64,000 bases of DNA from NCBI GenBank assembly GCA_036270095.1, contig DATBDE010000127.1:105360-169359 (forward strand). Reading direction: 5' to 3'. The notes beneath the pieces are model-generated. The model was not told the DNA's origin and did not search any database. It worked only from the letters and a program-made list of their open reading frames with translations. The translations under genes and the position numbers were made by a program. The DNA comes from DATBDE01 sp036270095. GTDB taxonomy: Bacteria; Actinomycetota; Thermoleophilia; Solirubrobacterales; Solirubrobacteraceae. This document shows, in pieces, positions 25,970 to 34,800 of the stretch; position 1 is the stretch's first letter; every line of letters starts with the position of its first letter.

Positions 25970-26817
25970 TAACCCCAAAACGGATTGAAGACCCCGAACA
26001 CGAGCTCGGGACGCCACGCGATTGCCGGCCCCAGGCGCATGCGCTGGGTGCCCGCCACCTCCTCGTAGCCGCGGCCGGCCATCGCCTTCACCGCGGCCGC
26101 ATTCGCGCCGGGGATGCCCACGCGCACGCTCTCGTCCGGGCGCTGGGCGGCGTCAAGCAGCGCGAGGCCGGCGTCGGTGTCGGCCGCGACGGTGGGGCCC
26201 GGGCCCCAGGGCGTGTGCAGGTGGTAGCCGCGGATGCGCGCGCCGTCGTCGAGCACGTACCCGCCGCTGGCCCAGGCGCCGCGCACGGGCAGGCCGCGGT
26301 CCTCGCCGGTGACGGCGCGGTCGAGGGCGAGCACGGCCTCGAGGTCGGCCGCGCGGAGCGGGCGCAGCCCGCGGTGCCCGTCCAGGCGGCGGCCGCGACG
26401 CGAGGGCGGCACCGCCCACATGCGGTAGGCGCCGTCGGTGACGAAGCCGAGCTTCTCGTACACCGGGCGTCCCTGGGCCGTGGCCTGCAGCAGCAGCGTG
26501 CTCGCACCCTGGTCGCGCAGCCACGACACGACCGCGTCGGTCAGGCGGCTGGCGATGCCGCGCCGGCGCGAGCCCGGCTCGACGCCGAGGCCGCCGATCC
26601 ACCCCGTGTCACCGAACACGAGGCCGGCGCCGGTGCCGACGATCTGGTCGCGGCGCGCGGCTACGAAGATCGCCCCTTCGGGCGCGTCGAGGATCCACTG
26701 CCAGGTGTCGTTGCGCAGCGGCTCGCCGAAGGCCAGGGTGAGCGTCCGCACGACGTCGGCGATGTCCCGCGCGCGCGCCGGGCGGAGGTGGAAGGTCGCC
26801 CTCGCGCGTTGCAGCAC
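25969..26817 (-). CDS. GNAT family N-acetyltransferase (two tandem GNAT-like domains)
   Basis: A 282-residue protein. The first half is a full GNAT domain with the acetyl-CoA site GLGVEPGSRRRGIASRL. The second half, from about residue 150, has a weaker GNAT-like pattern (LRPLRAADLEAVLALDRAVTG), as in two-domain Eis/YitI-like acetyltransferases. It transfers an acetyl group to an unknown amine. GTG 26817 is the start; it is divergent from pyrE with 20 bp between. Confidence 0.87.
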   Translation of the reverse strand: MLQRARATFHLRPARARDIADVVRTLTLAFGEPLRNDTWQWILDAPEGAIFVAARRDQIVGTGAGLVFGDTGWIGGLGVEPGSRRRGIASRLTDAVVSWLRDQGASTLLLQATAQGRPVYEKLGFVTDGAYRMWAVPPSRRGRRLDGHRGLRPLRAADLEAVLALDRAVTGEDRGLPVRGAWASGGYVLDDGARIRGYHLHTPWGPGPTVAADTDAGLALLDAAQRPDESVRVGIPGANAAAVKAMAGRGYEEVAGTQRMRLGPAIAWRPELVFGVFNPFWG

Positions 26818-26837
26818 GCGATTAGCATACGCGGGCG

Positions 26838-27389
26838 ATGAGCGCCCACGAGCGACTGGTGGCCGCCCTCCGCGGGCACGCGCTCGTCATCGGCGAGGTC
26901 ACCCTGACCAGCGGCGCCAAGGCCCAGTACCTGATCGATGCCCGGCGGGCGATCCTGCGCCCCGACGGGTTCACCGCCCTGTCCGAGCTCGTGGCCGACC
27001 GGGCGCGCGCGCTGGGCGCGACGGCGGTGGGCGGACTCACGATGGGCGCCGACCCGATCGCCTGCGCGGCGCTGGCCGGCGGCGCCGACGTCAAGGCGTT
27101 CTTCGTGCGCAAGGAGGCCAAGGAACACGGGCTGGCCCGGCGCATCGAGGGGCCGCTGCTCGAGTCCGGCGACCGCTGCCTCGTGGTCGAGGACGTCGTC
27201 ACCACCGGCGGCTCGACGATCAAGGCCATCGACGCCGTGCGCGAGGCCGGCCACGAGGTCTGCGGGGTGGTGGCGATCCTCGACCGCTTGGCCGGCGGGT
27301 CCGACACCATCCGCGCGGCGATCGACGGCGCGCCCTACGAGGCGCTGACCACGATCGACGACGTCTACCCCGACCGGCCGGATCGCTAG
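26838..27389 (+). CDS. pyrE: Orotate phosphoribosyltransferase
   Basis: A 183-residue enzyme of de novo pyrimidine synthesis that joins orotate and PRPP to give OMP. The PRPP-binding loop is CLVVEDVVTTGGSTIKA near residue 115, and the catalytic flexible loop includes FFVRKEAKEHG. The N-terminal LTSGAKAQYLIDAR contacts orotate. Length and motifs are normal. It is not next to other pyr genes in this window. Confidence 0.94.
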   Translation: MSAHERLVAALRGHALVIGEVTLTSGAKAQYLIDARRAILRPDGFTALSELVADRARALGATAVGGLTMGADPIACAALAGGADVKAFFVRKEAKEHGLARRIEGPLLESGDRCLVVEDVVTTGGSTIKAIDAVREAGHEVCGVVAILDRLAGGSDTIRAAIDGAPYEALTTIDDVYPDRPDR

Positions 27390-27412
27390 GCAAACCCTCG
27401 ACCACCCTCAAA

Positions 27413-27427
27413 AGGGGTCTGACCCCT
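27413..27427. terminator. Small palindromic hairpin AGGGGTC-T-GACCCCT
   Basis: Two exact 7-bp arms around a single T, preceded by AAAA. It lies 24 bp after pyrE and overlaps the stop codon of the convergent lipoprotein gene. It may serve as a terminator for both genes. The sequence also resembles short palindromic repeats dispersed in many genomes, but I saw no other copy in this window. Confidence 0.45.
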
Positions 27428-28070
27428 AACGCGCGCGCGTGCGCAGGGTCTCGACCAGCGCGGTCAGCTCGGGCGCGTAGCGGACCGCGCGGGTTCGCGC
27501 GCTGCGGAACGCGAGCACGGTGAACGTCCCCCGCTGCGGACGGCGCACCGCCACCACGAGGATGTTCTGGCGCACGTGGGTCTTCAGGAACACGCCGCGC
27601 GCCTGCACGGTCGCGGTGGCGTGGCGCTCGCCCGGCACCCGGTGAACGGGGCCGACGTGGAGGTTGCGGTAGCCCTGCAGCGCGTGCGCGGTGCGGCTGG
27701 CGTAGGTGCGCAGGTCCTCCGTGCGCGCGGGCGCGGTGCGGTCGAAGGAGACCGAGACGGCCAGGGCCTTGTCGACCGAGCGCACGAGCTCGCCGCCCTG
27801 CACGCGGTGCGCGCGCCAGCCGCGCGGCACGCCGAACGAGAAGCCGTCGACGCGGTCGACCACGCGGGTCCAGCCGTGGGGCAGGCGCGCGAGCGGCTCG
27901 GAGCGCTCGCGGGCGGGCGGCGGCGCCGTGGCGGTGCGGGTGGGCGTCGCCGCCGTGGTTGCCGGCGCGGTGCTCGCGGTGCTCGCGGTGCGGTCGCTCG
28001 AGCCCCCGCCGCAGCCGGCGAGCGCCACCGCCACAGCGGCCCCGGGCAACGCGAGCGCGGAGCCCCTCAC
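27426..28070 (-). CDS. Putative lipoprotein of unknown function
   Basis: The 214-residue product has a signal peptide with lipobox ALAGC near residue 20, then a Thr/Ala-rich linker. A folded domain starting HGWTRVVDRVDGFSFGVPRG is typical of secreted PsbP/LpqN-like actinobacterial lipoproteins. It would sit on the outer face of the membrane. The start overlaps the upstream HAD gene's stop by 4 bp, so they are coupled. Function not known. Confidence 0.75.
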   Translation of the reverse strand: MRGSALALPGAAVAVALAGCGGGSSDRTASTASTAPATTAATPTRTATAPPPARERSEPLARLPHGWTRVVDRVDGFSFGVPRGWRAHRVQGGELVRSVDKALAVSVSFDRTAPARTEDLRTYASRTAHALQGYRNLHVGPVHRVPGERHATATVQARGVFLKTHVRQNILVVAVRRPQRGTFTVLAFRSARTRAVRYAPELTALVETLRTRAR

Positions 28071-28753
28071 GCCACGAGCGCCGGCAGCTCGCGCAGCGTG
28101 CGGATCACGGGCACGCCGTCGAGGTCGCCCGGCAGCGTGCCGTCGCGGACCAAAAGCACGGGCTCGACGCCGGCGGCGCGGGCGCCGGTCACGTCCTCGG
28201 CCAGCGAGTTGCCGACCATCACCGCGTCGCGCGCCGGCACTCCGGCGATCGTGAGCGCATGGCGGAACGGGCCGGGGCTGGGCTTGGCCGCGCCCAGCTC
28301 GGCCGAGGTGATCGCCCCCGAGAGCAGCCGCGTCAGGCCGGTGCGGTGCAGGACCGCGTGCAGCGACACGTCCCAGTTGGAGACCACGACCCGGCGCACG
28401 CCGTCGTCGCGCAGGCGCTCGAGCGTAGGCGGCACCTCCGGGTAGGGGCGGAAGCGCAGCGCCCCCAGCAGGGCCTCGGTCACGAGGCCGAGCGGGAGCT
28501 CCCGGCCGTCCCCCGGCAGCGCGTCGCGCAGCGCCCGTGCGGACTCCCGGCGTAGGGCGAACAGCGACGCGCGATCGCGCCCCTGACGGTGGTGGGCGCG
28601 GTAGAAGGCGATCTCCTCGACCATCGCGGCCTGTGCCTCCGCCTCGGTGATGGCCAGCCCGGCGCGCTCGCGCAGCTCGGCCTGCAACCTCGGCGCGGGG
28701 GCCTCGAGCTCGATCAACGTTCCCATCGCGTCGAGGAGGACGGCTCGGACCAC
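28067..28753 (-). CDS. HAD-IA family hydrolase
   Basis: A 228-residue phosphatase-like protein. Motif I is LLDAMGTLIE (the second catalytic Asp is replaced by Met, seen in some haloacid-dehalogenase-like members). Motif II is VVVSNWDVSL, the motif III Lys lies in GAAKPSPGPF, and motif IV is VMVGNSLAEDV. The helical cap after motif I puts it in subclass IA. Missing the usual second Asp suggests a dehalogenase-like or weak phosphatase activity. It is divergent from the PBP1A gene (17 bp between starts). Confidence 0.85.
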   Translation of the reverse strand: MVRAVLLDAMGTLIELEAPAPRLQAELRERAGLAITEAEAQAAMVEEIAFYRAHHRQGRDRASLFALRRESARALRDALPGDGRELPLGLVTEALLGALRFRPYPEVPPTLERLRDDGVRRVVVSNWDVSLHAVLHRTGLTRLLSGAITSAELGAAKPSPGPFRHALTIAGVPARDAVMVGNSLAEDVTGARAAGVEPVLLVRDGTLPGDLDGVPVIRTLRELPALVA

Positions 28754-28770
28754 CCTAGAATCCTTTCTTC

Positions 28771-30888
28771 GTGTCCCGCCGACAGCGTATGAAGCGCCGC
28801 CGCGCTAGGGGGGGACAGGGTTTCAAGATCGTCGCCTTCTCGTTCGGCATCGTCGCGGTGGTGTTGGCGATCGGCGCCCTGTCCGGCGTCGCCTACATCC
28901 TCACGATCGCGGCGGACGCGCCGGACATCAACTCGCTCAAGCCGGTGGATAAGGGCGCGGTGTCGCAGGTCTACGCGGCCGACGGGCGCAGGCTCGGGTT
29001 CATCGACTCGACCGACCTGCGCACGCCGATCTCCGACAGCCAGATCCCGGTGGTGGCCAAGCGCGCCACGGTGGCGATCGAGGACCAGCGCTTCTATCAC
29101 CACGGCGGGGTCGACCCCGAGGGCATCGTGCGCGCCGCCTTCCGCAACATCGGCTCGGGCAAGACGCTGCAGGGCGGTTCGACGATCACGCAGCAGCTCG
29201 TGCGCAACCTCTACATCTCGCCCGAGCGCACCTTCGCGAGAAAGATCAAAGAGGCGAAATTGGCGGAGGAGCTGGAGTCCAAGCACTCCAAGCGCTGGAT
29301 CCTCGACACCTACCTGAACTCGGTCAGCTACGGCACCGTCGGCGGGCAGAGCGCGGTCGGCCTCCAAGCGGCCTCGCGCCTGTTCTTCGACAAGCCCGCA
29401 CACCGGCTGACGCTCGACGAGGCGGCGCTGCTGGCCGGGCTCCCCCAGGCCCCCTCGCGCTACAACCCGTTCCTCGAGCCCAAGCTGGCGCGGGCGCGTC
29501 GGAACGACGTGCTCAACGAGATGATCAAGCAGAAGATGATCCCGGCGACCGTGGGCGCGAAGGCGATGCAGCGCCCGCTCGGAGTCAGGCCGAACTCGTA
29601 CTACACGACCAAGCGCGAGAACTACTTCTTCGACTACGTCAAGCAGGAGCTCATCGACCGCTACGGCGCCAACACCGTGCGCAAGGGCGGGCTGAAGGTC
29701 TACACGACGGTCGACCTCGACCTGCAGAAGGCCGCGCGCAAGGCGATCGCCGGCCAGCTGTACGAGAGCGGCGATCCGAGCGCCGCGATCGTGAGCATCG
29801 ACCCGCGCACCGGGTACATCCGCGCGATGGCGTCGTCGGGCAAGTACGGCAAGAACAAGTTCAACTACGCCGCCCAGGGCCACCGGCAGCCCGGCTCGAC
29901 GGCGAAGGTGTGGGTGCTGATGACGGCGCTGCGCAACGGCGTCGATCCCGACAGCACGACGTACCAGTCCCACCCGCTCGACCTCAACACGCCGTTCGGG
30001 CCGTGGAAGGTGCAGACCTACTCGCACAGCTACGGCGGCAACATGGACATCACCCAGGCCACGCTGCAATCCGACAACACGGTCTACGCGCAGATGGACC
30101 TCGACCTCGGGCCCAAGCAGGTGCGCAAGACCGCCTACGACCTCGGCATCCGCACCCATCTCAACGCGTACCCGGCCGAGGGCCTGGGCGGCCTGAAGAT
30201 CGGCGTCTCGCCGCTCGAGCAGACCAACGCCTACGCGACCATCGCCTCCGCCGGCATCCGCCACCGGCCCATCGCGATCCGCAAGGTCGTGTTCCCGGAC
30301 GGCCGCACCGACAACCTGGGCAAGCCCCGTGGCGTGCGCGCGTTCAAGGACGGCACCACCTACAAGGCGACGCAGATCCTCCGGAAGAACATCCAGGAGG
30401 GCACCGGGACCGCGGCGGACGTCGGCTGCCCGGCGGGCGGCAAGACCGGCACCACCGACAGCTTCTCCGACGCCTGGTTCGTCGGCTTCACCCCCCGGCT
30501 CACCACCGGCGTCTGGGTCGGCTACCCGAACCAGCGCGTAGCGATGACCAACGTGCACGGGATCGAGGTCGCCGGCGGCACCTTCCCGGCGCGGATCTGG
30601 CACGACTACATGGAGACCGCGAAGGGCTCGTACTGCGGCGACTTCCCGCAGCCGAAGACGCCGTTCAAGGCGGCCCCGTTCTTCGGCAAGTACGCGAGCA
30701 CCGGCGGTAACGGCCAGGACACGTTCGACGAGAACAGCGTCACCGGTGGCGGCGGGTCGGCCCAGGGCTTCGAGACCAACGGCACCGGCGGTGGTGGCGG
30801 CGGCGGCAGCACCGGAGGCGGCGGCGGCAAGTACGACAAGCGGTTCTACGAGTCCCCGCCACAGCCGCAACCCCACGTCACCCACTAG
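28771..30888 (+). CDS. Bifunctional penicillin-binding protein 1A
   Basis: The 705-residue class A PBP has a short basic cytoplasmic tail and one membrane anchor (residues ~20-45). The GT51 transglycosylase domain contains AIEDQRFYHHGGVD and GGSTITQQLVRNLY. The transpeptidase domain has the active serine in GSTAKVW, SDN in LQSDNTVY and KTG in GGKTGTTD. It polymerises and crosslinks peptidoglycan. The last ~60 residues are a Gly-rich, disordered tail. Start is GTG 28771. Confidence 0.95.
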   Translation: MSRRQRMKRRRARGGQGFKIVAFSFGIVAVVLAIGALSGVAYILTIAADAPDINSLKPVDKGAVSQVYAADGRRLGFIDSTDLRTPISDSQIPVVAKRATVAIEDQRFYHHGGVDPEGIVRAAFRNIGSGKTLQGGSTITQQLVRNLYISPERTFARKIKEAKLAEELESKHSKRWILDTYLNSVSYGTVGGQSAVGLQAASRLFFDKPAHRLTLDEAALLAGLPQAPSRYNPFLEPKLARARRNDVLNEMIKQKMIPATVGAKAMQRPLGVRPNSYYTTKRENYFFDYVKQELIDRYGANTVRKGGLKVYTTVDLDLQKAARKAIAGQLYESGDPSAAIVSIDPRTGYIRAMASSGKYGKNKFNYAAQGHRQPGSTAKVWVLMTALRNGVDPDSTTYQSHPLDLNTPFGPWKVQTYSHSYGGNMDITQATLQSDNTVYAQMDLDLGPKQVRKTAYDLGIRTHLNAYPAEGLGGLKIGVSPLEQTNAYATIASAGIRHRPIAIRKVVFPDGRTDNLGKPRGVRAFKDGTTYKATQILRKNIQEGTGTAADVGCPAGGKTGTTDSFSDAWFVGFTPRLTTGVWVGYPNQRVAMTNVHGIEVAGGTFPARIWHDYMETAKGSYCGDFPQPKTPFKAAPFFGKYASTGGNGQDTFDENSVTGGGGSAQGFETNGTGGGGGGGSTGGGGGKYDKRFYESPPQPQPHVTH

Positions 30889-30894
30889 CGGGGT

Positions 30895-30992
30895 CCGCCC
30901 ATACCCGGCGCTCCTGACGTGGACGAAGGGGCGAAGCCGTGCTGGGCACGGCGAACCCCGAGGATGTGGTCAGGGACGCCGAGGATGGGCGG
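30895..30992 (+). ncRNA. Structured RNA/hairpin element, copy 1 (upstream of infA)
   Basis: Nested stems: CCGCCCAT (30895-30902) with ATGGGCGG (30985-30992); GGCGCTCCTGAC (30907-30918) with GTCAGGGACGCC (30969-30980, two imperfect pairs); GGGG (30928-30931) with CCCC (30956-30959); GCCGTGC (30936-30942) with GCACGGC (30946-30952) around a TGG loop. Internal loops CGAA/GAA and the GAGGA..TG strand are shared with the second copy at 42821-42924. The outer stems differ in sequence yet still pair. It begins 7 bp after the PBP1A stop and ends 23 bp before infA. Strand is assumed from infA; family unknown. Confidence 0.5.
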
Positions 30993-31015
30993 TGTACTAG
31001 CCTGCGGGGCGCTTT

Positions 31016-31234
31016 ATGGCCAAGGAAGAGAAAGTCGAGCTCGAGGGCGAGGTCGTCGAGGCTCTGCCCAACGCGATGTTCCGCGTTGAGCTGGACAACG
31101 GCCACACCGTCCTCGGCCACGTCGCCGGCAAGATGCGCCGGTTCCGCATCCGGATCCTCCCGGGCGACCGGGTGCGGGTCGAGCTGTCCCCGTACGACCT
31201 CGACCGCGGGCGCATCGTCTACCGCCACAGGTAG
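31016..31234 (+). CDS. infA: Translation initiation factor IF-1
   Basis: A 72-residue S1/OB-fold protein of the usual IF-1 length. It starts MAKEEKVELEGEVVEALPN and includes RILPGDRVRVELSPYDL. It binds the ribosomal A site during initiation. It is not next to the usual rpmJ-rpsM cluster, so it may be an extra or relocated copy. The structured element at 30895-30992 covers most of its leader. It is followed after 6 bp by thiL. Confidence 0.95.
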   Translation: MAKEEKVELEGEVVEALPNAMFRVELDNGHTVLGHVAGKMRRFRIRILPGDRVRVELSPYDLDRGRIVYRHR

Positions 31235-31240
31235 GCGCCC

Positions 31241-32185
31241 GTGGACGAGGGCCCGCTCGTCCGGGCGATCCAGGCCGCGCTCACCGCGCGCGGCGGCCGC
31301 GTGGTGCGCGGGCCCGGCGACGACGCCGCCGTCGTGCGCGCCGATCCCTACGCCGTCGTCTCCATCGACGCCATGGTCGAGGGCGTCCACTTCCGCCTCG
31401 GGCCGCTCAGCCCCGCCGACGTCGGGCATCGCGCGCTGGCGGGCGCGCTCTCCGACCTCGCCGCCATGGGCGCCCGGCCCGGCGAGGCCTATATCGCCGT
31501 CGTCATCCCCGACCGCCTGAGCCAGGACGACGCCCTGGCGCTGGCCGGCGGCGCCGAGGCCCTGGCCGAGGACGCCGGCGTCGCGCTGGCCGGCGGCGAC
31601 GTGACCCGCGGGAGCGAGCTCGTCGTGGCGGTGACCGTGGTGGGCTGGGCCGACGACGAGGGTGCGCTCGTGGGCCGCGACGGCGCCCGGCCCGGCGACG
31701 TCGTCGGCGTGACCGGCGCGCTGGGCGCCTCGGCCGCCGGCCTGGCGGTGCTCGAGGAGCGCGCCGCCGGCCCCGACGACCTGGTCGACGCGTACCGGCA
31801 CCCCGTGCCGCGCCTCGAGGCCGGGCTGGCGCTGGCCCACGCCGGAGCGAGCGCGCTCATCGACCTCTCCGACGGCCTGGCCACCGACGCCCGCCACGTC
31901 GGCGAAGCCAGCGGCACCTCCCTGGAGATCGCGCTCGAGCGCCTACCGGTGGCGCCGGGGGTGGCCGAGGTGGCACGCGCGCTCGGCACCGACGGCCCCG
32001 AGCTGGCGGCGACCGGTGGCGAGGACTACGAGCTGTGCGTGTGCGTGCCCCCCGCGGCCCGCGCCGCCGCGAAGGAGGCGGCGGACGTGACCTGGGTCGG
32101 CGTGGTGCGTGAAGGCGTGCCCGGTGTGCACCTCACCCGCGACGGCGAGCCCGTCGCCCTCGAGGGCTTCCAGCACCGCTCCTAG
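31241..32185 (+). CDS. thiL: Thiamine-monophosphate kinase
   Basis: A 314-residue PurM/ThiL-fold enzyme that phosphorylates thiamine monophosphate to the pyrophosphate, the active cofactor. Key motifs are GPGDDAAVV near residue 23, SIDAMVEGVHF, LAGGDVTRG, IDLSDGLATDARH and TGGEDYELC. The start is GTG 31241, 6 bp after infA, so the two are probably cotranscribed. Length and Asp-rich metal sites are normal. Confidence 0.95.
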   Translation: MDEGPLVRAIQAALTARGGRVVRGPGDDAAVVRADPYAVVSIDAMVEGVHFRLGPLSPADVGHRALAGALSDLAAMGARPGEAYIAVVIPDRLSQDDALALAGGAEALAEDAGVALAGGDVTRGSELVVAVTVVGWADDEGALVGRDGARPGDVVGVTGALGASAAGLAVLEERAAGPDDLVDAYRHPVPRLEAGLALAHAGASALIDLSDGLATDARHVGEASGTSLEIALERLPVAPGVAEVARALGTDGPELAATGGEDYELCVCVPPAARAAAKEAADVTWVGVVREGVPGVHLTRDGEPVALEGFQHRS

Positions 32186-32209
32186 GACGGCGGTGGGGCG
32201 GTGTGGCGA

Positions 32210-32956
32210 CTAGGTCGCGCTCTTCCCCGTCGCGATGAGCGAGCTCGCCTTCCCGCGCGGCGTGACCTTCACCAACCGCGCCGAGACCACGATCCGCTGC
32301 GATGCCGAGTACAGCGGGTGGCACGCGGTCAGCACCAGCCGGTCGTAGCCGATCTTGCGCATCACCCAGGTCGCGCTCGGGTCGACGACGCGGGTGCGCT
32401 CCACCGAGTAGGCGAAGTCGCCGTAGGGCATGAGCACGTGGATGGGGTCGGTGCGCTTGAGCTGGTCGATGTCCCGGAACGGGGCCAGGAAGGTCGTGCG
32501 GTGCCCCGCCAGCGCGACCGTGCCCGGCTCGCCCGGCAGCGGCGTGTTGACGTAGTGGCCCGGGCCCTCGCGCAGGTCCCCCGCATCGGTCCCCTGGACG
32601 ATCACGAAGTTCGCCCCGATCTTGGGGATCTGGATGCGGCCGAGCGGGTCGCCCGGATTGGCCTTGCCGCGCTCGGCGCGGGCGAGGAACGTCAGCCGGC
32701 GCCTCTCGGTCTGGAGCCGCTTGAGCGCGGTGACCTCGACGCGCGCGATGCGGCGGGTCTCGAGCCGGTTGAGGTCGCCGCCGAGCTGGTCCTGGCGCAC
32801 CTTCGCGTACAGGGCCGAGATCGGCTCCTGCCATACCAGCGTGAGCCCGGCGTCGATCAGCAGCAGTGCGCCGGCGGCGATCAGCACCCACGAGAGCGCC
32901 TTCAGCACGGTCCGGCCGCGGCGCTTGCCGCCCTGGAGCTGGACCGGAGCGCTCAT
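32210..32956 (-). CDS. Class E sortase
   Basis: A 248-residue membrane-anchored transpeptidase: cytoplasmic basic N-terminus, one helix (ALSWVLIAAGALLLIDAG), a coiled stretch, then the sortase barrel. The catalytic His is in ALAGHRTTF, the Cys in VLTACHPLY, and the Arg in SASQRIVVSA. Class E sortases of actinobacteria attach LAxTG-type proteins to the wall or assemble pili. No sortase substrate with a C-terminal sorting signal was seen nearby. ATG 32956 overlaps the stop of the membrane protein upstream (ATGA). Confidence 0.93.
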   Translation of the reverse strand: MSAPVQLQGGKRRGRTVLKALSWVLIAAGALLLIDAGLTLVWQEPISALYAKVRQDQLGGDLNRLETRRIARVEVTALKRLQTERRRLTFLARAERGKANPGDPLGRIQIPKIGANFVIVQGTDAGDLREGPGHYVNTPLPGEPGTVALAGHRTTFLAPFRDIDQLKRTDPIHVLMPYGDFAYSVERTRVVDPSATWVMRKIGYDRLVLTACHPLYSASQRIVVSARLVKVTPRGKASSLIATGKSAT

Positions 32957-34725
32957 CGCCGCAGCGCCGACTCCGTTCCGCCCAGCGAGCCCGGTCCGGC
33001 GTAGCTGCGCGGCCCGCGCGTGACCACGACCGGGGGCTCCTCGTCCAGTGGCCGCTGCGACCAAGCCACCACGATCAGGCACACGAGCGCGCCGAACAGG
33101 TAGGACCAGCCGAGCAGGCCTGCCAGCCCGAAGTGCCCGCCGGCGACGACCTGCAGCGCGGTGGCCAGCACCTGGCTCAGGCTCAGGCCGAACTGGTGCG
33201 TGTAGTAGGCGAGCACGAGCAGGCCGGGCAGCGCCGCCAGGGCGACCAGCGCCACCGCGACCCAGCGGCGCAGCCGCACCTCGGGCGCGGCGACGAACAG
33301 TGCGATGTGCGCCCCCGGCACCAGCAGCGCCGCCGCGAACGGGTTCGCGAACCACACGCCGACGGATACGGCGGAGACGAGCAGAAGGATCGAGGCGCCC
33401 GCGCCCATCGAGTCGCCCGCCGGCCCCATGTCGGCCCGCAGCGCCAGCGCGCCCAACAGGTAGCGGCGCAGCGGGAAGGCCGCGACCCCGACCGCCACGA
33501 CCACGGCCAGGCAGACCCAGCCGGCGCCGCCGAAGTCCGCGGCCCCGCCGGCGACCGGCGCGTGCGGCGCGGCCGGCAGCAGGCCGGTCACGCCCAGTAG
33601 GAGTGCCATGCCGGCGGCGAGCAGGAAGGGCAGCGCGCTCGTGGCCACCCACGCCACCCAGGCAGTCATGGGTTGGCGGCGGCGGCTGGCGCGCGCGAAG
33701 GCGTCAATCGCGGTCACGAACACCGGCAGCAACAGGGTCCCCACCAGCAGTGCCACGGACCACGACGGCAGCACGTTGGGCCCGCTGAGAACGGCCGGGC
33801 GCACGTTCAACGGCCCGCCGTGGCGGGCGTCGAGCGCGGTGATGGCGCGCAGGGCGGCGCGGCCGAAGCCGTTCAGCCGGAACTCGGTCACCGCCCGCTC
33901 GGCGCCCGGCCCGCGTTCGCCTGACGCCGACAGCAGGACCGCGGGCAGGCCCTGGGGCACGACCTCGCCCTGCTCCCCGACCGTGAGCGGCACCGCCAGG
34001 CGCGTCCACTGTGCCAGCGACGACGGGCCCGCTTCGGGCAGCCCGGTCTCCTCATGCAGCGCGGTCTGCACGGTCTTCTGCAGCTCGATCGAGGAGATCC
34101 CCTCCGCGTTGGACCACGGCACCACCTGGGGCCCGCGCAGCTTCGTGCCGGCCATGTCGCCGAGCACGAGCACGGCGTCGACGGGGCCGCCGGGGTGGCG
34201 CGCGAACTCGCGCGCGCCCGCGTCGCCACCCGAGCCCCCGCTGGTGGATACGAGCACGAGCGTGCGCCGCAGCTCGCGCCCGCTGTAGACGCGGGCGAGC
34301 TCGAGCAGCGCCGCTGTGCTGGACAGGTCGGCGGTGCTTCCGGGCACGGCGGCGTCGCGGTGGGCGATGACGACGATGCGGCGGCTGGTCAGGCTCCCCG
34401 GCCGCACGCCGACGGCGTTGGTCAGCGTGCGCTTGCCGTCGATGGTCTGCGCGCTGAAGCGCTCGCTCGAGACCTGCAGGCCGGTCGAGCGCATCTGCGC
34501 CGCGACGTTGCGGGCCAGTGCCTCGTCGCCCGGGCTGCCCGGGCGGCGCGAGGGATAGGAGTCGGCCAGGTCGCGCAGCGCCGCGTACGCGCGCGAAGAC
34601 TGGAAGGCGTCGGGCGCGAGCGTCGTCGTGGCCGCCCGCGGGGGCGACCCGAGCGAGAACGCCGTGATGACCGCCGCCAGCACGGCGGGCACGAACGCCG
34701 CGCGGTAGACCCGCAGGTCGAGCAT
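32953..34725 (-). CDS. M28-peptidase-like membrane protein, probably inactive
   Basis: The 590-residue product has an N-terminal helix, an extracytoplasmic M28-like domain (about 40-300) and about seven C-terminal helices. The domain keeps VVIAHRDAAVPGSTADLSS, which supplies the first metal His and Asp. The general-base Glu region (usual D-G-E-E) reads STSGGSGGDAG, and the last metal-binding His is not visible. So peptidase activity is doubtful; it may bind peptides or lipids instead. It is translationally coupled to the sortase gene, which suggests a joint role in surface protein handling. Confidence 0.75.
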   Translation of the reverse strand: MLDLRVYRAAFVPAVLAAVITAFSLGSPPRAATTTLAPDAFQSSRAYAALRDLADSYPSRRPGSPGDEALARNVAAQMRSTGLQVSSERFSAQTIDGKRTLTNAVGVRPGSLTSRRIVVIAHRDAAVPGSTADLSSTAALLELARVYSGRELRRTLVLVSTSGGSGGDAGAREFARHPGGPVDAVLVLGDMAGTKLRGPQVVPWSNAEGISSIELQKTVQTALHEETGLPEAGPSSLAQWTRLAVPLTVGEQGEVVPQGLPAVLLSASGERGPGAERAVTEFRLNGFGRAALRAITALDARHGGPLNVRPAVLSGPNVLPSWSVALLVGTLLLPVFVTAIDAFARASRRRQPMTAWVAWVATSALPFLLAAGMALLLGVTGLLPAAPHAPVAGGAADFGGAGWVCLAVVVAVGVAAFPLRRYLLGALALRADMGPAGDSMGAGASILLLVSAVSVGVWFANPFAAALLVPGAHIALFVAAPEVRLRRWVAVALVALAALPGLLVLAYYTHQFGLSLSQVLATALQVVAGGHFGLAGLLGWSYLFGALVCLIVVAWSQRPLDEEPPVVVTRGPRSYAGPGSLGGTESALRR

Positions 34726-34800
34726 CGCGAGGAGGCTAGATGACGGGCCTAACGGTCAACCAAGGTCGCAAGGGGTTCGTAAACTCCTCTTGAGGGCGAA

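Noticed and set aside
30878..31897. Leftward 339-codon frame over infA and thiL
   Set aside because: It mirrors thiL and infA in high-GC antisense; no domain and the peptide shared with 42610-43341 comes from the repeated hairpin element.
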